From contig JAJYMC010000041.1 of NCBI GenBank assembly GCA_021787335.1, positions 42,465 through 106,464 on the forward strand: a stretch of 64,000 nt of DNA, written 5' to 3'. Made by a program: the position numbers and the translations under genes. A model generated the notes under the pieces. The model made no database searches. It was not told where the DNA came from and worked only from the letters and a program-made list of their open reading frames with translations. Source of the DNA: Bacillota bacterium (GTDB taxonomy: Bacteria > Bacillota > Sulfobacillia > JAJYWN01 > JAJZPE01). Positions 10,601 to 19,097 of this stretch are shown piece by piece (within the stretch, counting starts at the first letter, position 1; each line of letters opens with the position of its first letter).

Positions 10601-10910
10601 CGTTGGTCAGGTGGGCCTGGCTGACCAGCCGGCAGAGGTTGGCGTAACCGCGCGGGCCGAGGGCCAGGAGGGTGAGGTGGCCGCCTTCTCGGGTCAGCGG
10701 CGAGGCCGCCCAGACCTCGGCCCCATGGATGGGCTTGATACCGGCCGCCCTGGCCGCTTTGACCAGCGGGATGGCCGAGCTGACGTTGTCGTGGTCGGTC
10801 ACGGCCAGGGCCGGGGAACCGTCGGCGGCGGCCTTTCGGACAAGGTCCTCGATCCGGCTGGCGCCGTCAAGGAAAGAGAACTGGCTGTGCACGTGAAGGT
10901 GAGAGAACAT
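7647..10910 (-). CDS. dnaE2: Error-prone DNA polymerase III alpha subunit (DnaE2 type)
   Basis: C-family replicative-type DNA polymerase of 1087 aa, the length typical of DnaE2/ImuC rather than DnaE1. An N-terminal PHP domain starts SHLHVHSQFSFLDGA, and the polymerase core carries PDIDIDFDARHRDRV near residue 395 with the catalytic aspartates; helix-hairpin-helix and OB regions follow (VKVAGLLVRPHR near 990). It is encoded 15 nt downstream of the DUF6504 gene and in the same direction as an ImuB-like gene, the usual SOS mutasome arrangement, so translesion synthesis after DNA damage is the likely role. ATG 10910 is used. Confidence 0.93.
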   Translation of the reverse strand: MFSHLHVHSQFSFLDGASRIEDLVRKAAADGSPALAVTDHDNVSSAIPLVKAARAAGIKPIHGAEVWAASPLTREGGHLTLLALGPRGYANLCRLVSQAHLTNERLKPRLAWADLAAHNDDVAVLSGCRRGEIPSLVLRGDYATALEVARRYRDLLGPDRFFIEVQNEQLPGTTGLLRDLRELADHLGLRLVATNDVHYATPDRFPAHDLLTCVRTLTKISDIHPERRLNAENDLKSPPAMAALFAEFPEAIRTAEEIAERCGPALDLDARFYPRFEVPAGTAADYLKRVVEQGARWRYGTITAAVRQRLDHELDIITRLGYEDYFLLVWDVAKYARKERIHFAGRGSAADSAVAYCLGITDVDAVRRGLLFERFMSLERAEKPDIDIDFDARHRDRVTRYVYDRYGAERVAAVATFNTFQGRSAIRDLGKALDFPPEEIDRLAKRLPWIGADEVELAFEGLPELKQGGLLPARRYQRLFEAAKAVAGFPRHLGTHLGGLVISARPLTEVTALQEAAKGIVVCQLDKDLAEDAGLVKLDLLCLRTMGAVEEAVRSINGAVQGNGISGGRRAGAAPFDYEKLPPDDPEVYRLLRTGKTIGVFQLESPAQRALQARLGADNMEDIVASLAIIRPGPIKGNMVEPFVERRRGREPVTYLHPKLQPILEKTYGVVLFQEQVIEIATAVAGFTPGEADRLRRVMSHARSRQEMQEIGRLFIEKAMAQGVEREVAETVFGYIAGYASYGFCEAHAAAFASTAYKTAYLLRYYPAHFFAGILSLQPMGYYPPNTICVEARRRGVAILPPDVNKSQEAFAVEEAAGKPGIRVSLKAFKGMSREALDSIIAARAGRPFADLFDFCARTTVDRDIIENLIKAGAFNALEPNRRALLWLLDDALARRTVGGLLETAEPAPQDSVAQWPAVEDFTDFEKVAFEHDILSIQVSRHYMSLLRERLKADGFTASRSLATMARGRRVKVAGLLVRPHRPPTKSGRTVVFLSLEDEFGLADVTVFENVYQKYGQYIFCDPCPPLVVWGKVERRGKGVSVTAERVAHLDPKDLPPPSRPAPGGVPAGPVPRPARSSPPFYSRKKG

Positions 10911-10925
10911 GGCTGTCCCCGATTT

Positions 10926-11204
10926 TTAGTCGTAGACCTTATAGAGTCGCCACTCGCCCGGCGCCTCTGCTTGTCCGCCGGGCGAGTCGTTTTTGCGGAC
11001 CTCCCGCGACAGCTCGAAAGTCCCGCCGTCGACGGTGGTCACTCTGAAGACTTCCTTCGGGCCGTCGCCATCCCACCATTCGCCGGCCTCGAACCAGTGG
11101 TCGAGGACCTCCTTCACCCGGTGGTGGGCGCGGTAGCGAAAGGCCCTGGGAGTGAGGTCAGGATTGAGTTCGACGGGCACGGGGCGGTCGATGATCCGGG
11201 ACAT
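10926..11204 (-). CDS. DUF6504 family protein (mutasome-associated)
   Basis: A small 92-aa protein (MSRIIDRPVPVELNPD..., FRYRAHHRVKEVLDHWFEAGEWW, then a beta-rich FRVTTVDGGTFELSRE...WRLYKVYD). Proteins of this family are regularly found between, or fused with, Y-family polymerase-like ImuB and DnaE2 genes, so a role in assembling the mutasome is inferred. The gap to dnaE2 is only 15 nt. Its own upstream sequence ends at the IS607 remnant within about 35 nt of the ATG, so it may have lost its original translational coupling to imuB. GCAGGGACC precedes the ATG as a weak binding site. Confidence 0.75.
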   Translation of the reverse strand: MSRIIDRPVPVELNPDLTPRAFRYRAHHRVKEVLDHWFEAGEWWDGDGPKEVFRVTTVDGGTFELSREVRKNDSPGGQAEAPGEWRLYKVYD

Positions 11205-11238
11205 TGGTCCCTGCTTTCCGCAACATACCCAAACGTGT

Positions 11239-12459
11239 TCACGTCGGGCAGAGGTCGCTAGAGTTTACGTTGTTTCCCGCTTCACCCAGCTTGCTTACAC
11301 CGAAACGTTTCCGCTTTGGCATAGAGGCATTCTGTCCACAGGCGTCAGTTCCCGTGCGGCCCACGGTACGAAGACCTTCACACAAGATGTTTCGGCTGGC
11401 GTTGAGGTCACGGTCTTCGATATGACCACAGTGCACACAGACGTATGTCCGATCCTTGAGGGTCAAGTCTTCCTTGATGCTTCCGCATTTCCGGCAAGCC
11501 TTGGAGGACGGGAAGAACCTGTCGACCACGGCCAGGGTTCCACCGTGTCTCGGCACCTTGTACTGCAATTGCCGCCTGAACTCGCCGAAGCCCACATCGC
11601 TGATGGAGCGTGCCAGCTTTTCGTGTCGTAGCATCCCGGCGATGTTCAAATCTTCGATGGCGACGAAGGCGTAGCGCCTTGCCAGCATGGTTGTAGTCTT
11701 GTGCAGCCAGTCGTGGCGAATGTTGGCGATCCGCTCATGCAGACGGGCGACACGTTCTGCAGCCTTTCGACGGTTGGCGCTTCCCTTCACCTTTCGGTGC
11801 AGGCGGCGGTTCAGCCGCGCCAAGCGCCTCATGGACTTCTTCAGGGGCTTGGGGGCTTGGACGTCCTTTCCAGTGGACACCACGACGATTGCCTTCAGGC
11901 CAAGATCAATCCCGACTTTCACGTGGCTTTTGTGAATGACGGGCTTGTCCTCAACCTGAACCTGAATTGATATGAACCAGTGATTGGCAGTCCGGGACAC
12001 CGTTGCACCCATGAGTTTCCCGTCAAACCGGAGCGCTTCGGTCATTGCTACCCGATTCGTGGTAGGCAGACGAACTTGCCTTCGACGCGGAACTTGTCGT
12101 TGCTGACGTAGAATCTGTCTGGTGAACGGCCCTTCTTCTTGAAGCTCGGGAAGCGAACCTTACGGCCCTTGCGCTTGCCGGCTTTTGATGCGGAAGTTAC
12201 CCATGGCCGAACCCAAGTCCGACAGGGCTGCTTCCGTGGCGCACTTTGTTACCTCGTACATCCAAGGAAAGTCCGTCTTCTTGGCGGCATTCAGGCGTTT
12301 CTTCAAGGCCATCCAGTTCGTCTTCTCGCCAGCTTCCACTGCCTTCTTCCACTCAGCAAGGCCCTAGTTATAGGCAAAGCGCGCTGTCCCGCAAGCCTTG
12401 CGGAAGTACGTCTCCTGCTTTGGAGTTGGGTTCAGCCTGATCTTATGGGCAAGTAGCAC
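11239..12459 (-). pseudogene. tnpB: IS607 TnpB (OrfB) RNA-guided nuclease homologue, broken
   Basis: The N-terminal part starts at GTG 12459 (VLLAHKIRLNPTPKQ...) and reads to an in-frame TAG at 12366-12364, where relatives have Trp (AYN-W-GLAEW). It continues as WKKAVEAGEKTNWM... to a frameshift near 12190, then KGRKVRFPSFKKKGRSPDRF and a second stop/frameshift near 12050. The C-terminal 268 codons (11239-12045) remain open and keep the RuvC-like Asp (VGIDLGL), Glu (AIEDLNIAG), the zinc finger CRKCG...CVHCG and the final Asp (EDRDLNASRN). At least one nonsense and two frame changes make a full-length product impossible. Confidence 0.85.
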
Positions 12460-12462
12460 TGC

Positions 12463-12830
12463 CTATTCACCACCCTTCACCATCGCGGTTATTTCTTGCT
12501 TGTGCTTCCGTAGGCCATATAACTGCGACGAGAAGCAGTGAATGATCGATAAGAGGTCCCGCGTCATTTCCTCTTCGGGTGACAGCGACTCGGCATTCAT
12601 GACCTTACAATCTTGGTGCCGGTGCTGCGCAGAACTACTCGAACCATTCGTAGCCGAATCGGACGAACCGATCCTGGTGGGCGATCACGATTTCGGCCAC
12701 TTCATTGCGCTCCACCATCTGCATGAGGAGATTAAAATGCTTGCACTTCAGTCCACTGCCGATGTCCTCAAACCTAACGCCGATACGCGGCCAGATGCAA
12801 CACAGAACTTGAGCTTGAGCGGTACGGATC
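12463..12830 (-). pseudogene. tnpA: IS607 serine recombinase (TnpA) remnant
   Basis: On the minus strand one frame reads DIGSGLKCKHFNLLMQMVE, then VAEIVIAHQDRFVRFGYEWFE and a TAG; a second frame continues AESLSPEEEMTRDLLSIIHCF...LYGLRKHKQEITAMVKGGE and stops at 12463. These are the middle and C-terminal segments of IS607 resolvase-like transposases. The N-terminal catalytic serine region is missing, lost at the junction with imuB. Its stop lies 3 nt before the tnpB start, as in intact elements. Confidence 0.8.
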
Positions 12831-14039
12831 CCAAAGAGCCAGCATCCGTTCGCGCCGGGGCACCTCGTCGTCCTTGCCGAGCGTGATCACCCGGTCGGAG
12901 TACTTCTTCTTCAGGGCCTCGAGGGTGTGGCCGAGCCGCTCCCTGGCCTCGACCCGCTCGTGGGAGTCGGTGACGGGTTCGAAGAACAGGTCGGGCTGGA
13001 TGCCGACGGCGGGTTGGACATCGCCGGCCACCACTTTCAGTGAGGTCACCGGCTCGTTCACCGGCAGCCTGGCGATGAGGTTCTGGAGGGCCGTGCGCAG
13101 CGCCCCCGCCGAGGCCTCGGGACGGGCGAAGCCACGGGCCGCGTGGTAGGCCGTCGGACCGGCCCGCACCTCGAGGAGGAGACGGCGGCAACCCTCGAGG
13201 TCCCGGCTCAAGCGGCCCTCCAACCTGGCGGCCATCCGGCCGAGGGCGACGGCCATGACGCCGGCGTCGGCCGTCCCTTCGTCGAAGGCCATTCGCTCTT
13301 CGAGTTCGCGCCGCGGGTAGAGCGGCCGGACCGGGACCGGGTCGATGCCCCGGGCCAGGTCGATGAGGAGCCGGCCACCCGACCCGAACCGCCGGTTCAA
13401 CTGACTCTGGGGGAGTTTGGCCAGTTGCCCGATGGCGGTGACCCCGAGCGACTCGAGGGCCGACACGGTGGCCCCGTCGAGCCGCCACAACCGGTCCGGC
13501 GGCAGCGGGGCGAGATATTCGGCTTCAGCCCCCCGCAGGACCTCGATGACCTCGGCCCCCGGGAGCCTGGTCACCCGGCAAAGGCGGCCCGGGGCATAGC
13601 CGCTCTGAAGGCCGACCACGGCCGCCTTGGCCAGCAGCTTGGAAGAAGCCACCCCGATCCGGACCCGGTCGGCCAGGTCCGGGACGAGGGCGCTGACAAA
13701 GGCGGCCAGGGCCGCCGCCTCGTCGGGCAGACCGGTCAGGTCGGCGAAGGCCTGGGTCTCGGAGACCGGCTCGACGATGGGTGAGACTCTCGTCACCAGC
13801 TCGAGGAAGGCGTCGATGACCGGCCGGGCGGCGGCCTCGTCGTAACGGACCAACGTCGCCCAGTGGCAGGCCTGCCGGGCATGTCGCTCCCGGATGCCCA
13901 CGCTGACACCGGCCGACCCGGCTTCGGCCGAATAGTCGATGACCGCGCCGTCCTTCAAGACGACGCTGGCGCCGGAGGACACAGCGGTCAGCTTACCGCA
14001 CAGGAGCCCACGAAGCTCGATGAAGGCGACCCGTTTCAT
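12774..14039 (-). CDS. imuB: ImuB-like inactive Y-family DNA polymerase protein
   Basis: A 421-aa Y-family (DinB/UmuC-like) protein. ATG 14039 is chosen over the upstream frame because it lies just downstream of a LexA-controlled promoter and gives the usual N-terminus (MKRVAFIELRG). The acidic catalytic residues of true polymerases are absent: the first motif lacks DxD, and the SxDE motif reads VSETQAFADLTG. That is the hallmark of ImuB, which serves as the hub linking DnaE2 to the beta clamp. Helix-hairpin-helix (LGVTAIGQLAKLPQSQL near 240) and little-finger regions follow. The last roughly 12 residues (SSSSVLHLAAYRR) derive from the inserted IS607 element; relatives end near the MLALWDPYR position, so function is probably kept. 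Confidence 0.85.
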   Translation of the reverse strand: MKRVAFIELRGLLCGKLTAVSSGASVVLKDGAVIDYSAEAGSAGVSVGIRERHARQACHWATLVRYDEAAARPVIDAFLELVTRVSPIVEPVSETQAFADLTGLPDEAAALAAFVSALVPDLADRVRIGVASSKLLAKAAVVGLQSGYAPGRLCRVTRLPGAEVIEVLRGAEAEYLAPLPPDRLWRLDGATVSALESLGVTAIGQLAKLPQSQLNRRFGSGGRLLIDLARGIDPVPVRPLYPRRELEERMAFDEGTADAGVMAVALGRMAARLEGRLSRDLEGCRRLLLEVRAGPTAYHAARGFARPEASAGALRTALQNLIARLPVNEPVTSLKVVAGDVQPAVGIQPDLFFEPVTDSHERVEARERLGHTLEALKKKYSDRVITLGKDDEVPRRERMLALWDPYRSSSSSVLHLAAYRR

Positions 14040-14068
14040 GGATCCCACCCCAAGGTACAGAATTTGCC

Positions 14069-14082
14069 CGAACATCTGTTCG
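14069..14082. promoter_or_regulatory. LexA (SOS) box
   Basis: CGAACATCTGTTCG, a full match to the Gram-positive LexA operator (GAAC-N4-GTTC) within an 18-bp palindrome CCCGAACA-TC-TGTTCGGG (14067-14084). It lies 11 bp downstream of the -10 box and 30 bp upstream of the imuB start, placed to block initiation until LexA is cleaved. Confidence 0.93.
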
Positions 14083-14093
14083 GGTCTAAACAC

Positions 14094-14123
14094 ATTATAC
14101 CGGTCCACCCCGGGGCCTGTCAA
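14094..14123 (-). promoter_or_regulatory. Consensus sigma-A promoter of the imuB-DUF6504-dnaE2 operon
   Basis: Minus strand TTGACA (14123-14118), 18-bp spacer, TATAAT (14099-14094). Both hexamers are perfect. Such a strong promoter fits tight repression by the adjacent LexA box. Confidence 0.92.
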
Positions 14124-14333
14124 CCGCCTCGCCGACCTTGGACTTAGGGACTTCTTCCCAGCTAGAACAGGTGAACGAGTTTCGCCCTCGGAATCAAAAA
14201 ACGGCCGCCGGTCGCAACGGCGTCCTTCTTCGGGCAGGATTCGACGGGGGAGTCCTCGAAGAATGGCCATGCCGAGTTTTCGGCGAGGAGGGCCCCCAGT
14301 AGCTCGTTAGACGGAAAATCGGCGCTCTTTCCC

Positions 14334-14355
14334 GACGAAAAGCCGGATTTTCGTC
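14334..14355. promoter_or_regulatory. Candidate upstream activator site of the sigma-54 promoter
   Basis: Perfect palindrome GACGAAAA-GCCGGA-TTTTCGTC centred about 130 bp upstream of the -24/-12 element, the normal distance for NtrC-type activator binding. Related half-sites (GCCGAGTTTTCGGC near 14273 and GACGGAAAATCGGC near 14311) lie just upstream. Binding by the activator encoded in the operon (17589-19097) is inference. Confidence 0.55.
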
Positions 14356-14472
14356 GCTCCCCCACCCACTCCACACCCCCCACCCCACCCTTCCGCCCGC
14401 TCTGGTCCCTTCGGCCCAAGCCCCATCGCTATTTCCGCGATTCATAACCCGGTGCCCCGGATGGCGGATTCC

Positions 14473-14488
14473 TGGCACGCTTCTTGCT
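14473..14488 (+). promoter_or_regulatory. Sigma-54 (-24/-12) promoter of the methyltransferase-kamA operon
   Basis: TGGCACG-CTTC-TTGCT, an exact match to the TGGCACG-N4-TTGCW consensus. It lies 91 bp upstream of the first start codon and has no competing sigma-A promoter visible. The operon itself encodes a sigma-54 activator. Confidence 0.9.
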
Positions 14489-14578
14489 CTGTATGACCGG
14501 TGAGAACCGACGGCTGGGCCGCCGAGGTCCAACCTCGCCGCCTTCAACGCCGTCCTCGGATGAGAGAGGAGAGGACTC

Positions 14579-16045
14579 ATGGCCCATCAGAAGATCGTCC
14601 CCATCGAGCTGAAACTCCAGACCAGATTGTTCTCCCCGGACGACCTGAAGCGCTTCCATCTGGCCGCGCTGGAAATCATGGAGGAAGTCGGGGTCTCCAT
14701 GCCGTCCCACAAGGCCCTGGACATCCTGGCCGGTGCCGGCGCCACCGTCGACCGCCAGAAGATGGTCGCCAAGCTCCCGCGAAGCCTGGTGGAGAAGGCC
14801 CTCAAGGCCGCGCCCAAGCGCTACACCCTTGGCGCCCGCGACCCGGGGAACAGCCTGGACCTCGACGGCAAGCACAGCTACCTGTCGACCGACGGTTGTG
14901 GCATCGAGACCTATGACCTGTGGACCGGCGAACGCCGCCTGTCGACCAAGCAGGATATCGAGGACTCGGCCCGCCTGGCCGACTCGCTTCCGCAGATCGC
15001 CTTCTACTGGGGGCCGATGGTCAGCGCCCAGGACGTCCCGGCCAAGACCCGCCCCCTGCATGAATTGCAGGCGGCCTTCACCGGCACGGCCAAGCACGTC
15101 CAGCCGGAGACGATCATCACCGAGGAGATCGCCAAGTACGCCGTGGACATGGCGGCCGTGGTCGCCGGCGGATACGAGGAACTGCGACGGCGCCCGCTCC
15201 TCTCGGTCATGCAGTGCGCCATGGACCCGCTCGGTCAGGACGGCGGGAGCCTCGAGGCCTCGCTGGTGGCTGCGGAGCACGGGCTGCCGACGGGCTTCAT
15301 GCCGATGCCGATGTCCTGCGCCACCGGCCCGGCGACCCTGGCCGGCAACCTCGTGGTGACGACCATCGACGCCCTCGCCCCGCTGGTCCTGATGCAGACG
15401 GCCTACCCCGGCTCGCCCTTCTTCTTCGCCGCCGCGCCGACCGCCATCGACCTGCGCCTGGGGAGTTACACCGGGGGCGGCCCGGAGGACTACCTCCTCG
15501 CCGCCGGGTTCCAGGAGATCTGCGCCTACTATGGCATCCCGCTGTCGATGGGGACGATGGCCACCGGGGCCAAGGTACCCGACTGGCAGGCGGCCGTCGA
15601 CAATGTCTTCTCGACGCTGGCCTCGGTCCTCACCACCGTGGCCATGATGACCGGAGCCGGCATGCTCAACGGCTCGAAGATCATGTCCTTCCAGCAGATC
15701 GTGATGGACTGCGAGATCTACGAGATCGCCCGCCGCTTTGCCGCCGGCATCGAGGTCAACGACGAGACCCTGGCCGTCAAGGTCATCAAAGAGGTCGGCA
15801 TCGGCGGCAACTACCTGGCCCACAAGCACACCCGGGCCCACATGCGGGAGATCTGGCGGCCGACCGTCGTCGACCGTAGCCCGCTCCAGGTCTGGGAGGA
15901 CTCCGGCCGCGCCGGCGCCTTCGAGAAGGCGACCGAGATCGCCCGCCGGACCCTCAAGGACTATCAGACCGAGCCCCTGGCCCCTGAGGTGCAGAGGGAA
16001 CTCGACGAGATCATCCGCAAGGCCGAGAAGACCATCAGGGACTGA
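14579..16045 (+). CDS. MttB/MtgB-family methylamine-type methyltransferase, non-pyrrolysine
   Basis: A 488-aa member of the trimethylamine methyltransferase superfamily, which moves a methyl group from a quaternary amine to a Co(I) corrinoid protein. Typical segments: HLAALEIMEEVGVSMPSHKALDILA, MQCAMDPLGQDGGSLEASL, MPMSCATGPATLAGN, TYPGSPFFF-like AYPGSPFFF, and GAGMLNGSKIMSFQQIVMDCEI. There is no in-frame TAG, so it is not the pyrrolysine MttB but of the betaine-demethylase type (MtgB, MtpB, MtcB relatives). ATG 14579 follows GAGGAGAGG. Genes for the cognate corrinoid protein and a folate-type methyltransferase follow. The methyl donor is unknown; glycine betaine, proline betaine, carnitine and lysine-derived betaines are candidates. 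Confidence 0.92.
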   Translation: MAHQKIVPIELKLQTRLFSPDDLKRFHLAALEIMEEVGVSMPSHKALDILAGAGATVDRQKMVAKLPRSLVEKALKAAPKRYTLGARDPGNSLDLDGKHSYLSTDGCGIETYDLWTGERRLSTKQDIEDSARLADSLPQIAFYWGPMVSAQDVPAKTRPLHELQAAFTGTAKHVQPETIITEEIAKYAVDMAAVVAGGYEELRRRPLLSVMQCAMDPLGQDGGSLEASLVAAEHGLPTGFMPMPMSCATGPATLAGNLVVTTIDALAPLVLMQTAYPGSPFFFAAAPTAIDLRLGSYTGGGPEDYLLAAGFQEICAYYGIPLSMGTMATGAKVPDWQAAVDNVFSTLASVLTTVAMMTGAGMLNGSKIMSFQQIVMDCEIYEIARRFAAGIEVNDETLAVKVIKEVGIGGNYLAHKHTRAHMREIWRPTVVDRSPLQVWEDSGRAGAFEKATEIARRTLKDYQTEPLAPEVQRELDEIIRKAEKTIRD

Positions 16046-16085
16046 ACCCATTACCTGAAGCCAACACCCACGAGGAGGAACGGCC

Positions 16086-16739
16086 ATGTCCGACAAGGGC
16101 GCTTTGCTCGAAAAACTGAAAGGTATCGTCATCGACGGCATCATCGAGGATTCGGAGGGAGCCACGAAAGAGGCTCTGGGGCAAGGGGTCGAGCCCCTGG
16201 AGATCGTCGAGAAGGGCCTCGTGCCCGGGATTGAGGAGGCCGGCGCCCGCTTTTCCCGCGGCGACTACTTCCTTCCCGAGCTGGTGGCCTCGGCCGAGGC
16301 CATGCAGACGGCGATGGCCGTCCTCGACCCGCTCCTGCGGGCCAAGCAGGAAGCCCGCAAGACCCTCGGCCACGTCCTCCTCGGCACGGTTGAGGGGGAC
16401 ATCCACAGCATCGGCAAGAACATCGTCGGGGCTCTCCTCCAGGCGGCCGGCTTCGTCGTCACCGACCTCGGGGCCAACGTCGCCGTGGGGACCTTCGTGG
16501 CCAAGGCCCGCGAGCTGAGGCCGAACATCATCGGGATGTCGGCCCTCCTCACCACGACCATGGTCAAACAGCAGCAGACCATCGAGGCGCTGGCCAAGGA
16601 GGGGTTGCGGAGCGGCCTCAAGGTGATGGTCGGCGGGGCGCCGGTGACCGGCGACTGGGCCAAAAAGATCGGGGCCGACGACTTCGCCGAAGACGCCGTG
16701 GCCGCCGTGGCCGTCGCCAAGCGGCTCGTCGGGGCCTGA
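16086..16739 (+). CDS. Methyltransferase cognate corrinoid protein
   Basis: A 217-aa B12-binding protein of the MtmC/MttC/MtgC type. The N-terminal helical cap domain covers about residues 1-90, and the Rossmann B12 domain contains GDIHSIGKN near 102-110, whose DxHxxG histidine ligates cobalt, plus GANVAVGTFVAKA and VMVGGAPVTGDWAKKIGAD. It carries the methyl group between the upstream MttB-like enzyme and the downstream methyltransferase. GAGGAGGAACGGCC precedes the ATG. There is a 40-nt gap from the MttB-like gene. Confidence 0.95.
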   Translation: MSDKGALLEKLKGIVIDGIIEDSEGATKEALGQGVEPLEIVEKGLVPGIEEAGARFSRGDYFLPELVASAEAMQTAMAVLDPLLRAKQEARKTLGHVLLGTVEGDIHSIGKNIVGALLQAAGFVVTDLGANVAVGTFVAKARELRPNIIGMSALLTTTMVKQQQTIEALAKEGLRSGLKVMVGGAPVTGDWAKKIGADDFAEDAVAAVAVAKRLVGA

Positions 16740-16766
16740 TGCCGTGGCGACAGAGGGGGCGGTCCG

Positions 16767-17588
16767 ATGATCACCATCGGTGAACTCATCAACACCAGCC
16801 GCAAAGCCGTCGGGGAAGCCGTCCGGACGCGCGACGCGGCCCGCATCCAGGACCTGGCCCGCCACCAGGCGGAGGCCGGCGTGGACTACATCGATGTCAA
16901 CGCCGGGACCCTGGTCGGCGAGGAGCCCGAGGCCCTGACCTGGCTGGTCCGCACGGTCCAGGCGGCCGTCGATAAGCCCTGCTGCGTGGACAGCGCCGAC
17001 CCGGCCGCCGTCGACGCGGCCCTGGCGGCCCACCGGGGCCGGGCCGTCGTCAACTCGGTGACCCTGGAGAAAGACCGTTTCGAACGAATGGCCCCGCTGG
17101 CCCCCAAGTACGGGGCGCGTCTGGTGGCCCTGTGCATGGACGACCGCGGCATCCCGGTCGACGCCAGATACCGCTTCGAAGTCGCCAACCAGCTCGTCGA
17201 GGGCCTTACGGCGATGGGCGTCGCCCGCGACGACATCCTCCTCGACCCGCTGGTGCAGCCGATCAGCACGGGCACTGACAACGGGCTGGTCGTCCTGGAC
17301 ACCATCCGGGCCATCCGCGACCAGCTTCCCGGGACCCACGTCGTCTGCGGACTGTCCAACGTGTCCTACGGGCTGCCCAATCGCAAGCTCCTGAACACGG
17401 CCTTCCTCGTCCTGGCGATGGCCGCCGGCCTGGACGCGGCCATCCTCAACCCGCTCGACGAGGAGCAGATGGCCTTTCTCACCGCGACCAGGGCGCTGTT
17501 GGGCCAGGACCGTTTCTGTCGAGGCTACCTGGGCGCCCACCGTCGCGGTGTGCTCGGCGGAGATAAAGGGATTAGCAAGGAGAAGTAA
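16767..17588 (+). CDS. Methyl-corrinoid:tetrahydrofolate methyltransferase (MtgA/AcsE-like, pterin-binding)
   Basis: A 273-aa TIM-barrel pterin-binding protein (dihydropteroate synthase-like) related to AcsE, MtvA and MtgA. Landmarks: IGELINTSRKAV, an EAGVDYIDVNAGT strand, CCVDSADPAAVDAAL, VNSVTLEKDRFERM, and GLSNVSYGLPNRKLLN near 205, which are shared with MeTr enzymes. It would transfer the methyl group from the corrinoid protein to THF, giving methyl-THF for energy or carbon metabolism. It starts 27 nt after the corrinoid gene, and its stop codon directly abuts the start of the regulator gene, so all are co-transcribed. Confidence 0.92.
   Translation: MITIGELINTSRKAVGEAVRTRDAARIQDLARHQAEAGVDYIDVNAGTLVGEEPEALTWLVRTVQAAVDKPCCVDSADPAAVDAALAAHRGRAVVNSVTLEKDRFERMAPLAPKYGARLVALCMDDRGIPVDARYRFEVANQLVEGLTAMGVARDDILLDPLVQPISTGTDNGLVVLDTIRAIRDQLPGTHVVCGLSNVSYGLPNRKLLNTAFLVLAMAAGLDAAILNPLDEEQMAFLTATRALLGQDRFCRGYLGAHRRGVLGGDKGISKEK

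Positions 17589-19093
<1,505 letters not shown>

Positions 19094-19097
<4 letters not shown>

Larger units (their letters stand above)
11210..12835 (-). mobile_element. Decayed IS607-family element inserted in the mutasome operon
   Basis: Between imuB and DUF6504 lie, on the minus strand, a fragment of an IS607-type serine recombinase followed by a TnpB gene, the order seen in IS607 elements. Both are broken. The left boundary lies between 11205 and 11238, and the right boundary near 12830, where the imuB frame runs into recombinase sequence. No terminal inverted repeats are expected for this family and none were seen. Confidence 0.75.

Noticed and set aside
12364..12366. TAG read as a sense codon: three decayed genes (IS607 tnpB at 12366, tnpA at about 63504, terC at 63323) have TAG at what appear to be Trp positions
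   Set aside because: Intact genes such as the IclR regulator, the DUF362 gene and glyA end with TAG, so it works as a normal stop. All three cases are in genes with other lesions, and G-to-A change of TGG is a common mutation.
14579..16045. Pyrrolysine-encoding (amber) MttB
   Set aside because: The frame is open over the full 488 codons without an in-frame TAG, so it belongs to the non-pyrrolysine branch. No pyl genes are visible.
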